From the NCBI GenBank assembly GCA_947380295.1, contig CANCQK010000001.1, positions 124,001 through 188,000 of the forward strand: a stretch of DNA of 64,000 bases, given 5' to 3'. The translations under genes were made by a program, and so were the position numbers. The notes under the pieces are model-generated. The model was not told the DNA's origin, did not search any database, and saw only the letters and a program-made list of their open reading frames with translations. Shown piece after piece: positions 52,880 through 61,403 of this stretch; the stretch's first letter is position 1, and each line of letters starts with the position of its first letter. This DNA is from Bdellovibrionales bacterium. GTDB lineage: Bacteria > Bdellovibrionota > UBA1018.

Positions 52880-54901
52880 ATGTGGAGATACGGAAATCGG
52901 TTTTCTCGATGGCTTTGGATTTCATCAGTGGGAATCCTGTGGATGCCAGCCTCAGTCTTTTCGGAGGGCGGCTATCTACGTAAGCCCCCCGGGGATCAAC
53001 TGACACACAGTCGAGAGAAGATCAAGCACTACGGGAGCCAAGTTTCGAAACTCGAAGGCCAACAGAGGCTTCTGGAGAAACGCCTTTCAAAGGAGACCGC
53101 CCGTCTCAATCAATCTCAAGCTACGCTGGATGCTGTGAACCAGGATCTTGCTGTGGCGCGCGAACGGCGGAGTAGGGGAGGCCAAGGTCTTGGAGGGAAA
53201 TCTGAACAGGACCTAGGAGCCTTGAGTTCCAGGGCAGCCGAAATTGAAGCGGATATCTTTCAGAGTGTGTTGCTGGTTTCTGGGCTCGAGGAGGACATAA
53301 AAAGGAAATATCAAGAGCTTGCAGTCATGCTGGATCAAGTTGACAAATGGACTCGCAGAAATACTCAAGCCGGGCAGGCCTTGGAGGATAGCAAAATTGC
53401 GGTTCAACTCGCTGTGGGGCCTTCTCAGGTTGGAGGATCGAGGGGTGACACTTGTTTGAAGTCATATCCGGGTGTGTTGAGCAGTACTGCCCAGAATAGC
53501 TTGGCCGACGCTCAAAAGGTCCTCAGGTGTGCTGCAACTGGAGGTACAAATGGAGTGTCTTGCACTCGGAATAGTGAGTTGAAGAGTGATGTTGTGGGCG
53601 GGCAAGCTGATCTGAGCTTGGGCTCGATTCACAATCCACCTCGAACAGGCACCAGAGTCGAGCACCCAGCATTGGCTGAGTTGGAAAGTTTGAAGCGTGA
53701 GGTGGCAGAGCTTCGTCCCCGAGTGAATGAGCTACTCAAACAGGCGCCTCCCGTCAACTCTGAGAATCCTGAAGTGAGGAGACGTCAACAAGAGCTGCGC
53801 GATCGATATGAGGCTCAAAACCCCTTGTTTGGACGCTCTGCAGACCTTCAGGTTCAAGTGGGTCGAAAGCTCAATCAGATTGCAAGGGATCCTATTGCTC
53901 TCAATCAGTTTGTTTTGAGATCTCAGGATCGATCGGCTCAGATTGAGCGGCTGGATGAGGTGATCCAACAATCAGCAAGTATCGATCCTCTGGCTCGGTT
54001 GAGTGCGATTGCGCGAATGACTGATGTTTCGCCAAATGCCGCATTTGGGAGATTTTTGGACAAATTTTCTGAAATGAGTCTGAGTGCTCTGACTGAACGG
54101 ATCAGGCCATTGCCAGTCAGGGCGCAACAAGTCTTGTTCCGGATTCATGCTGAAGCGGGACTGCCCAAGGCATGGGAACGGAGGGGAATTCTCCAGAATA
54201 GTGCAGTTTCACTTTTCACTGGGTCGGACCTCAGCCCCGGAAGTGCGAGTCCGAAGGGGTGGTTGAGGGCCGAAGAAGGGCAACTTCACTACGATCTGTT
54301 CCAGCGGAATCTCAGTCAGCAAGCATGGATGAGTCCGGCGGTCTACGCCGCTAAGATAGGAGAGGGTCTCCTCAATGAGGAGTCGTTCAAAACGATTGCA
54401 CGTGAAGCAGGTAGTCAGCTGCAACAAGGAAAGTCTCTCGCAACGGTTGTGGTAGGGAGTGGTGCTCATTGGGTGACTTTGGTTTTGGATCAAGCCCATA
54501 GGAAAGTAACCACTTTGGATCCCATGGGTGAGAGCAGCTTTTTCAAACCTGAACAACAGCGTCAAATCGCTCGATGGCTTGAGCCAGCTTTTGGAGGAAC
54601 AGGGTCGCTCGTAACGGAGTTGATTCCCACTGGGCAGCAGAGAGACTCGTATAACTGTATGATTTTTTCTCTATTGAATGCCCATCAGATTGCGAAGCGC
54701 GCTGATCATGAGGCTTATCAAGAAGTCACGGCGAGTCTTGATCGGGGTGCTCTGCGGACCTATGATGACATTCAGCGCATCGGTGAACGTGGAGAGCGCA
54801 GACCCATTCCTGGTGAGGGGTATGATCAATCTCGATATCTTGAATTTATGAATTCATTCCGTGCAAAGACGCTAGAGCTGGGAAGGCAGTGGCAGGAGTA
54901 A
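52880..54901 (+). CDS. Exported coiled-coil protein with Ulp1/C48-like cysteine protease domain
   Basis: 673 aa. Sec signal (residues ~8-28, cleavage near VFS-E). Residues 40-180 are a long heptad-rich coiled coil; another helical stretch lies at 260-330. The C-terminal ~150 residues match the Ulp1/SENP peptidase pattern: H530 (AHWVTLVLD), D547 (TTLDPMG), Q587 and C593 (GQQRDSYNCMIFSLLN). H-to-D spacing (17) and Q-to-C spacing (6) equal those of yeast Ulp1 (H514, D531, Q574, C580). This fold cleaves SUMO, ubiquitin or NEDD8, and in YopJ relatives acetylates. The substrate is inference. Its neighbour upstream is the exported kinase-like protein. Confidence 0.7.
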   Translation: MWRYGNRFSRWLWISSVGILWMPASVFSEGGYLRKPPGDQLTHSREKIKHYGSQVSKLEGQQRLLEKRLSKETARLNQSQATLDAVNQDLAVARERRSRGGQGLGGKSEQDLGALSSRAAEIEADIFQSVLLVSGLEEDIKRKYQELAVMLDQVDKWTRRNTQAGQALEDSKIAVQLAVGPSQVGGSRGDTCLKSYPGVLSSTAQNSLADAQKVLRCAATGGTNGVSCTRNSELKSDVVGGQADLSLGSIHNPPRTGTRVEHPALAELESLKREVAELRPRVNELLKQAPPVNSENPEVRRRQQELRDRYEAQNPLFGRSADLQVQVGRKLNQIARDPIALNQFVLRSQDRSAQIERLDEVIQQSASIDPLARLSAIARMTDVSPNAAFGRFLDKFSEMSLSALTERIRPLPVRAQQVLFRIHAEAGLPKAWERRGILQNSAVSLFTGSDLSPGSASPKGWLRAEEGQLHYDLFQRNLSQQAWMSPAVYAAKIGEGLLNEESFKTIAREAGSQLQQGKSLATVVVGSGAHWVTLVLDQAHRKVTTLDPMGESSFFKPEQQRQIARWLEPAFGGTGSLVTELIPTGQQRDSYNCMIFSLLNAHQIAKRADHEAYQEVTASLDRGALRTYDDIQRIGERGERRPIPGEGYDQSRYLEFMNSFRAKTLELGRQWQE

Positions 54902-54957
54902 AGTTAATTTCTGAGGGTTAGCCACTTCTGGCTTCAAATTCGCATCTTCCTTTTGAG

Positions 54958-56061
54958 ATGATGCGAGTAGCGATGTTAGCGCCATTGTATGAAAGTGTTC
55001 CACCTCTTCTTTATGGAGGCACGGAGCGTGTCGTAGCCAATCTTTGCGAGGGTTTGACAGATCTCGGCGTTGAAGTCGTGCTGTTTGCGTCGGGAGACTC
55101 GCATGCGCGAGGTCAACTCGTGCCAGTTACCGAGCAGGCTCTTAGATTGAGAAAGCCTCCAGCACTCGAGCCTAACGCGTATCACTTGCGAATGCTGGCT
55201 CAGGTCGCCGAGCAGGCAAGTGAGTTTGATGTGATTCATAACCACAATGACTATTGGATGCTTCCGCTGCATCAATTAGCTCAAACTCCTGTTTTAACGA
55301 CCCTCCACGGGCGGATGGACATTCACGAAGTTCAACAGGCTTTTCTTTCTTATCCACATGGGAACTATGTCTCGATCAGTGATGCGCAAAGGTTGCCCAT
55401 GCCGCAGCTGAACTGGGTAGGAACCGTTTATAACGGGCTGAATTTACAGGGACTCAAATTTAAAGAGCAGCCAGGGGAGTATCTTGCATTCTTAGGGAGG
55501 ATCAGTCCTGAGAAGTGTCCCCATTGGGCGATCGAAATAGCTCATCGAGCGGGGATTCCACTGAAGATTGCGGCCAAGATCGAGGGACGGCAAAATGAGC
55601 AGTACTTTGAAGATCAAATTAAGCCGCACTTGGATGGCAAATCAGTCGAATTCATCGGGGAGATTTCAGAGCGCGAAAAGTCTGACTTTTTGGGCAACGC
55701 GATGGCCTTACTTTTTCCAATCGATTGGCCTGAGCCGTTTGGATTAGTGATGACTGAAGCTCTTGCCTGCGGCACCCCTGTATTGGCGCGGCCCTGTGGA
55801 TCAGTGCCGGAAATTTTAGAAAATGGGATCACAGGATATGCTCACTCGAAAATTTCGGTTTTGGCCAAGCTAGTCAAAAAAATTCCCAATATCAGTCGCA
55901 GGGGATGTCGGGAGTGGGTTGAGGCTCGATTTTCAATTCAACGCATGGCGGAGGAATATCTCCATGTCTACCGACATGTCGCCAGAAAAAGGCACGACTC
56001 CTATAGTCATCGACGGAATTTCATACATCCCGTCGAGCGCTCTGCTGAGCGGGATCTCTAA
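54958..56061 (+). CDS. Family 4 glycosyltransferase
   Basis: 367 aa GT-B enzyme. N-terminal Rossmann with the GGTERVV loop that binds the acceptor/donor near residue 21; C-terminal EPFGLVMTEALACGTPVLA carrying the E-x7-E retaining-GT4 motif. Overlapping the debranching-enzyme gene, it probably acts on glycogen, trehalose or another alpha-glucan, but the sugar cannot be read from sequence. ATG codons at 54958 and 54961 are both possible. Confidence 0.85.
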   Translation: MMRVAMLAPLYESVPPLLYGGTERVVANLCEGLTDLGVEVVLFASGDSHARGQLVPVTEQALRLRKPPALEPNAYHLRMLAQVAEQASEFDVIHNHNDYWMLPLHQLAQTPVLTTLHGRMDIHEVQQAFLSYPHGNYVSISDAQRLPMPQLNWVGTVYNGLNLQGLKFKEQPGEYLAFLGRISPEKCPHWAIEIAHRAGIPLKIAAKIEGRQNEQYFEDQIKPHLDGKSVEFIGEISEREKSDFLGNAMALLFPIDWPEPFGLVMTEALACGTPVLARPCGSVPEILENGITGYAHSKISVLAKLVKKIPNISRRGCREWVEARFSIQRMAEEYLHVYRHVARKRHDSYSHRRNFIHPVERSAERDL

Positions 56062-58210
56062 GATCAGCTTAAAAGATGATCGATCTTTTGCTGTATTGGA
56101 TCCTTTGGGCGAGTCTCCACGCCTTTACTCGGGCGGTTCAGAACTAGGGGTTTATTTTAACGACACTCGTTACCTTGGAATTTGGGAGATGGCTTTTAAT
56201 GGGATGTCTCCTGTTGGACTGTCTCGAGAGCTGAGATTCGGGGGGAGTACAGTTGTTTTTTCGATGACTAATCGGGATTTTCAGAAGCTGGGGGGGCCGG
56301 GTCGGATTCCTCGAGATACGTTTCTCATTCGACGGATTTTGACTTTGTACCGGGATGTACTTTACGAGACAGTCGAGATTAAAAATTTTGATAGTGAGAC
56401 CCACACTCTCCAAATCGAGCAGTGGGCCGGTGGCAAGTTCGACGATGTTTTCGAAGTTCGTGGGTTTGCGCGCCCTCGTCGGGGCCGGATGTTGCCTACC
56501 GAAGAGCGAGACCTGGGTGATCACCAGATTTCAGTTTTGCAGTACGAGGGTCTCGACGCGATCACGCGTAAGACGTTTGTCCACCGTCTTTTTCGGGCTG
56601 AGAAAATTCGAGTTTCTCCCTCATTGGTTGGGTATTTTACGCGAGTCGAGATTCCTCCAAAAGGCACTGTTTTACTTAAAACGATTATCTCGTTTGAAAC
56701 CCTTACGAACGGAGAGTTTGTTGGTCAAAAATACGAAAAACTTTCGATCGCAGAGAAAATGCAGCTTCTTCGGGATTCAAAATCGAAATCATCGTTTGAT
56801 TTGGTTCGTTTCGAATCAGACAATGCGATGATTAATCGATCGATTGCTAATGCTCAGACGGACATTTCTATGCTCCTCACTCAGGAGGAGGGACAGCTTT
56901 TTTATCCCTATGCTGGAATTCCTTGGTTTAGTGCACCGTTCGGGCGGGATGGGATGATCACAGCTTATCAACTCTTGCCCTGGTACCCTCACGTTGCAAA
57001 GGGGGTCATCGAGTATGCAATCCAACTTTTGGGAAGCAAGGTTGATCCATTCACTGATGAACAGCCTGGAAAGATTTTTCATGAAAAGCGTCGAGGCGAG
57101 ATGTGCAACACTCGTGAAGTGCCCTTCATTCCGTATTACGGCTCAGTAGACTCCACTCCTCTTTTTTTGATTCTCTTGCATGAGTATATTCGTTGGACAC
57201 TCGATAAAGAGCAGCTCAAAAAATGGTGGCCAGAGGCACTGAGAGCAATGGCTTGGATTGAGAAGTGGGGCGACTCAGACGGAGATGGTTTTCTAGAGTA
57301 TGCCAAGCAAGCACCTAGTGGGCTAGTGAACCAGGGGTGGAAGGATTCGCATGACTCAATCATGCATGCGAACGGGGTCTTGGCTCAAGCTCCGATTCGA
57401 CTTTGCGAAGTACAAGGTTATGCCTTTCGAGCTCGGATGGGGATGGCCTCGCTTGCTCGATTTTTAGGGAAAGATGATCTCGCTGTGAGATTCAGAAAAG
57501 AAGCTCTCGAGTTGCGTTCTCGATTTACTGAAAAGTTTTGGGACAGCGCCGGACAATATTTTTATCTCGCGCTTGATGGCGCCTCTAAGGCTTGCGCCGT
57601 GAAGAGTTCCAATATGGGGCACTGCCTCTGGTCTCAGATCTGTACCCCCGAACAGGCGCGGGCTGTGACTCGACACTTGATGTCCGACTCCATGTTCAGC
57701 GGCTATGGGGTTCGGACCCTCGATAGCAATGAAGTCTCCTATAATCCGCTGAGTTATCATAATGGCTCGGTCTGGCCTCATGACAATTCGATGATCCTAG
57801 AAGGGTTTCGATCCTACGGGCACCTTGCAGCTCTGGAGTCGCTCACGCTTGGATTGATCGGAGTATTGGAGGCCAGTGACGATTATCGCCTCCCGGAGCT
57901 TTTCTGCGGATTTCGAAGGCGAGGGGATGAGCCGCCGATTCCCTACGAGGTTGCGTGTAAGCCTCAAGCATGGGCTGCAGGCTCAGTTTTTCTGATGCTC
58001 AAAGCCATGCTTGGGCTTTCGACGGATGTTGACCTTTCGTACCTCGTTTTTAACTCGCCACTGCTGACTAAAAAGATGAACTACCTTGAAGTAAAAAACC
58101 TTCGAGGACGAGACTGGGAGATGGATTTTGTCGTTCGACGGGGGCAGTACGGAACAACGCTCGAGGTCACTCGCAAGGTGGGCGGAGTTCGGGTACTCAC
58201 CGTAAGATAG
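55964..58210 (+). CDS. Glycogen-debranching-type amylo-alpha-1,6-glucosidase
   Basis: About 748 aa. The ATG at 55964 is chosen because GGAGGAA lies ~9 nt upstream; it lies 98 nt inside the preceding GT4 gene. An N-terminal debranching-enzyme domain (FAVLDPLGESPRLYSGGSELGVYFNDTRYL, read in pieces) is followed by an (alpha/alpha)6 GH-type catalytic domain with PWFSAPFGRDGMITAYQ, GWKDSHDSIMH and NPLSYHNGSVWPHDNS. Proteins of this family act on alpha-1,6 branches or on other oligosaccharides. It works with the GT4 in alpha-glucan turnover by inference. Confidence 0.85.
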   Translation: MSTDMSPEKGTTPIVIDGISYIPSSALLSGISKISLKDDRSFAVLDPLGESPRLYSGGSELGVYFNDTRYLGIWEMAFNGMSPVGLSRELRFGGSTVVFSMTNRDFQKLGGPGRIPRDTFLIRRILTLYRDVLYETVEIKNFDSETHTLQIEQWAGGKFDDVFEVRGFARPRRGRMLPTEERDLGDHQISVLQYEGLDAITRKTFVHRLFRAEKIRVSPSLVGYFTRVEIPPKGTVLLKTIISFETLTNGEFVGQKYEKLSIAEKMQLLRDSKSKSSFDLVRFESDNAMINRSIANAQTDISMLLTQEEGQLFYPYAGIPWFSAPFGRDGMITAYQLLPWYPHVAKGVIEYAIQLLGSKVDPFTDEQPGKIFHEKRRGEMCNTREVPFIPYYGSVDSTPLFLILLHEYIRWTLDKEQLKKWWPEALRAMAWIEKWGDSDGDGFLEYAKQAPSGLVNQGWKDSHDSIMHANGVLAQAPIRLCEVQGYAFRARMGMASLARFLGKDDLAVRFRKEALELRSRFTEKFWDSAGQYFYLALDGASKACAVKSSNMGHCLWSQICTPEQARAVTRHLMSDSMFSGYGVRTLDSNEVSYNPLSYHNGSVWPHDNSMILEGFRSYGHLAALESLTLGLIGVLEASDDYRLPELFCGFRRRGDEPPIPYEVACKPQAWAAGSVFLMLKAMLGLSTDVDLSYLVFNSPLLTKKMNYLEVKNLRGRDWEMDFVVRRGQYGTTLEVTRKVGGVRVLTVR

Positions 58211-58214
58211 AGCG

Positions 58215-59180
58215 TTAATCTTCGTCGTCGTCCGTATCGAGGAGTCTCAAAGAGAGTCTACCTCGAGGAAGTGATTGAATTTTTCGTTCGATGAGGATTC
58301 GAAGTCCGTCATCGTTACATTGGTCTCGAATTTCTTTATTCAGATCGATATATTCTTGAGTTGTAAGATTTTCATTCGCTCCGAGAGTAGTCAGCTGAGC
58401 GAGTAGGGACTGCTTGATCGATTTGAGATACTCTCGCTCTTCTTTTTTTGATTTGAGTAGAATATCCGAGTTGAAATTTTCAATGAGTAATAGCGATAGA
58501 AAACGAAAATCTGAAAACTGAGGTAAAAACTCCTCCTCTTGAACCCAGTCTAAAATTTTATTTCGAATATTTAGGATGAATCGATTTTCTGGACGATCTT
58601 CAGTCGTGATTCTAGTGGGCTCTTCTAGCTTGAGCTGAAGAGCTAATTCCAACGAATTCAAATTAAGGACGGGGCGAAACCTTTGAAAAAATGGAGATCG
58701 GGCCAGCTTTAATAGTCCTTCAAAATCCTTTGATCTGGAGGCTAGATCCTCCCGTACTTCGAAACGATCTAAGTAGGCCAGGTCAACTAGGTGAAGAAAC
58801 TCGGATTCAGTAACGGTTTCCTCAGATAAAGTGACAATGGATTGGTAGCTTTCGTGGAATACGGAGCAGAGCAGGTTTTTGAAATATTCTATTCGACAGA
58901 GAGTGGGGCGATCGAGAAGGAAGGGAGTTTTTGAGTTTTGAGGTCCGATTTTTAAGATGACTTCGCGTGCAAGCGGAGGAGCATGTTGGGATAGAAATTC
59001 TGAGATTCGCGACGTATAGGCCGGAAGCTCTACATAGTGGGGGCCTGCATTTGCTGGATGATCCCAGAGGATCGAGCCTAAAACTAGAAGCGTTTGAAAA
59101 AATACACGCCACGGTTTTAGCTTCGCTCGTTGCTTTGAGCTAAAGTCTCCGGGCTTTGCTGGAAACACACACTGTCCCAT
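58215..59180 (-). CDS. Exported protein with a BTB/POZ-like domain
   Basis: 321 aa. A long basic n-region then a hydrophobic core (VFFQTLLVLGSILW) and likely cleavage after ANA at 45. Residues ~72-170 follow the BTB pattern: VILKIGPQ, then RPTLCRIEYFKNLLCSVFHES, then IVTLSEETVTESEFLHLVDLAYLD, as in the vLaarSxyFxxmf..xfxEs..xixLxd..xxxFxxlLxyiYt consensus. BTB domains recruit substrates to cullin-3 ubiquitin ligases. The rest is helical and ends in an acidic tail (DTDDDED). The match is by eye and moderate. The gene stands alone, convergent with the debranching enzyme. Confidence 0.45.
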   Translation of the reverse strand: MGQCVFPAKPGDFSSKQRAKLKPWRVFFQTLLVLGSILWDHPANAGPHYVELPAYTSRISEFLSQHAPPLAREVILKIGPQNSKTPFLLDRPTLCRIEYFKNLLCSVFHESYQSIVTLSEETVTESEFLHLVDLAYLDRFEVREDLASRSKDFEGLLKLARSPFFQRFRPVLNLNSLELALQLKLEEPTRITTEDRPENRFILNIRNKILDWVQEEEFLPQFSDFRFLSLLLIENFNSDILLKSKKEEREYLKSIKQSLLAQLTTLGANENLTTQEYIDLNKEIRDQCNDDGLRILIERKIQSLPRGRLSLRLLDTDDDED

Positions 59181-59303
59181 CAGTACCGATCTCCCCTAGA
59201 ATTTTCTAAAGAGGTTCGCAATTCAAAATTGTTAAGGGCGAGATATCACGGAATGATTCGAGGGGCAATATTCATCCTATTCAAAAATGAAGTTTCTGAA
59301 GAG

Positions 59304-60134
59304 TCAGCTAGGAGTGGACACAGTTCTGGCTGCAACCTGCAAGAGTGCGAAGAAGCTCTCAGGCTTGACGCTAGCTCCGCCGACCAATGCGCCATCCACA
59401 TTGGGGCAGGCGAGGATCGCAGCTAAATTCTGTGGAGTGACACTTCCGCCGTAAAGTAGGAGAGTGTTCTTTGCCGTTTCTAATCCCCAGCGTTTTTCAA
59501 TGAGTTCGCGGAGAAAATGGTGACTCGCTTCAATTTCCTCAGGCGTTGCAGTCAGACCGGTGCCGATCGCCCAGACTGGCTCATAAGCGATGACTAATCG
59601 CTTGGAACTCGCTTGAGGCGCGGCTTCGTTGGGGATCGAGTTCAGGAATTGCTCAGCAATGACTTCCTGAGTCCGATTTCCCTTTCGCTCTTCTAAATTT
59701 TCTCCAATGCAAGCCACGACGTGAAACTCTTGCTTGAGGAGGCTTTCGGTTCGCTTGAGGGCCGTGGCGTTGGTTTCGCCGAAATACTGTCTTCGCTCTG
59801 AGTGTCCAACGAGCGCCCAGTCTGCACCGAGGTGACGAATCATGCTGCCTGAGACTTCACCGGTGAATGCTCCTTGAGATTCCCAGTGGACGTTTTGAGC
59901 TCCGATTTCAACTCTAAAAGGCACCTGATTTCGGCGCTGAAGAGCTGAGTCGAGGCTCACCGCTGGGGGGAAAAGTGCTACTTGGGTCGAGCCCCCTTCT
60001 AAAGGAGCCTTTTCCTCGGGGCTGAGCGCGGTCGAAGCAAGACGAGCGAGTTCTGAAAAAAACCGCTCCGTCTCACTAGGGCCGTGATTCATTTTCCAAT
60101 TACCAGCGATGAGTAAACCTCGATGTGAATTCAC
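59304..60134 (-). CDS. tpiA: Triosephosphate isomerase
   Basis: Interconverts dihydroxyacetone phosphate and glyceraldehyde 3-phosphate. 276 aa. GNWKMN at the N-terminus with the catalytic Lys, GHSERRQYFGE with the catalytic His, AYEPVWAIGTG with the catalytic Glu. GTG start 9 nt after the pgk stop; last gene of the gap-pgk-tpiA operon. The protein is ~20 residues longer than E. coli TpiA, mainly from a loop near residue 40. Confidence 0.94.
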   Translation of the reverse strand: MNSHRGLLIAGNWKMNHGPSETERFFSELARLASTALSPEEKAPLEGGSTQVALFPPAVSLDSALQRRNQVPFRVEIGAQNVHWESQGAFTGEVSGSMIRHLGADWALVGHSERRQYFGETNATALKRTESLLKQEFHVVACIGENLEERKGNRTQEVIAEQFLNSIPNEAAPQASSKRLVIAYEPVWAIGTGLTATPEEIEASHHFLRELIEKRWGLETAKNTLLLYGGSVTPQNLAAILACPNVDGALVGGASVKPESFFALLQVAARTVSTPS

Positions 60135-60143
60135 AGGTGGAGC

Positions 60144-61349
60144 CTATTCCTCTCTCAATGCACTATGGATCAGGGTCAGCTCGCGTTGATTGAGCTTGAG
60201 AATGTCGATGCCCGGGAGCCCGTTGCCCTCTAAATATTCGAGCACGGCTCCGCCACCGGTAGAGAGGTGGTCAAAACGATCTGCAAAGCCAGATTTCTTG
60301 ATTGCAGAAACGGTGTCGCCGCCTCCGACGACCTTGATTGCTGTAGTTTCGGCAATCGCCCGAGCGACTCCAAAAGTTCCCTGAGCGTATTCGGGCTTTT
60401 CAAACCAGCCCAATGGACCATTCCAGAAAATCGTTCCCGCGTTGGCGAGAACTTCTCCGAATTTTTCAATGGTTTTAGGGCCGATGTCGAATCCTTTATT
60501 GGTGTCGAGCGGGACATAAACAGGAATTTCCCGTCTTCTGGCGTCTCGAAGAATGGACCGAGCCGCTTCGATATCTTCTGGTTTGGGGTGTTTTGCGTCC
60601 GCTGGAATGGCGTCTCCCTGGACTGCCCAGAAGGCGTGAGCCATTGCTCCGCCGATCAGGAGGCCATCGACTTTTCTGACCAAAGTTTCAATCGTTTTGA
60701 TCTTGTCTGAGACTTTAGATCCACCCAACAAAGCGTAGAACGGCTTCTTAGGTTGGTGAAGAAGCGGCTCCAGGAATTTCAGTTCCTTGGCCATCAATAA
60801 GCCCAGGCCTCTCTCGAGGATGAGAGATGGAACACCATAGGTAGACGCGTGCTTTCGGTGCGCTGTTCCGAAAGCATCGTTGATATAGATCTGAGCCAGT
60901 TTAGCAAGCTTCCGAGAGAACTCAGGGTCGTTCGCTTCTTCGCCTGGATAAAAACGGAGATTCTCCAAAAGGAGAATCTGACCATTTTTCATGCTCTGAA
61001 CCATGAGCTCGATTCCATCACCGACACACTCTTCAGCGAGAGTGACTTCTTGCTGGAGAAGTTCGGCTAGGTGGTTAGCCACCGGGAGGAGGCTATACTC
61101 AGGTTTCCGCTTTCCGTCGGGTCGGCCCAAATGTGAGGCCAGAACGAGTTTCGCGCCCTGTTCGACCGCATAGCGAATGGTAGGAAGCGCTTCCTGAATT
61201 CGGCTATCGTCTTCGATTTTTCGGTGTCCTTCAGCGTCTGGTTCGCTCAACGGAACGTTCAGGTCCAGGCGGAGAAAAACCACTTTGCCGGCAAGTTTAA
61301 AGTCATGGATCGTTTTGATCATGGGCGAGCCCACTAATCCGGTGCTCAT
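60144..61349 (-). CDS. pgk: Phosphoglycerate kinase
   Basis: Glycolytic ATP-forming kinase. 401 aa. FLRLDLNVPL near the N-terminus, SHLGRPDGKRKPEYSL, the DAFGTAHRKHASTYG hinge, and C-terminal VGGGDTVSAIKK with GGGAVLEYLEG. The ATG at 61349 has AAGGAG 8 nt upstream; an internal ATG (MIKTIHDF) is nearer the usual family start but lacks a better site. Confidence 0.95.
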   Translation of the reverse strand: MSTGLVGSPMIKTIHDFKLAGKVVFLRLDLNVPLSEPDAEGHRKIEDDSRIQEALPTIRYAVEQGAKLVLASHLGRPDGKRKPEYSLLPVANHLAELLQQEVTLAEECVGDGIELMVQSMKNGQILLLENLRFYPGEEANDPEFSRKLAKLAQIYINDAFGTAHRKHASTYGVPSLILERGLGLLMAKELKFLEPLLHQPKKPFYALLGGSKVSDKIKTIETLVRKVDGLLIGGAMAHAFWAVQGDAIPADAKHPKPEDIEAARSILRDARRREIPVYVPLDTNKGFDIGPKTIEKFGEVLANAGTIFWNGPLGWFEKPEYAQGTFGVARAIAETTAIKVVGGGDTVSAIKKSGFADRFDHLSTGGGAVLEYLEGNGLPGIDILKLNQRELTLIHSALREE

Positions 61350-61403
61350 TTCGATACTCCTTGAGTTCTCTCGGGGTCAGTTTTTTAATGTGAGGCCGAA
61401 GCT

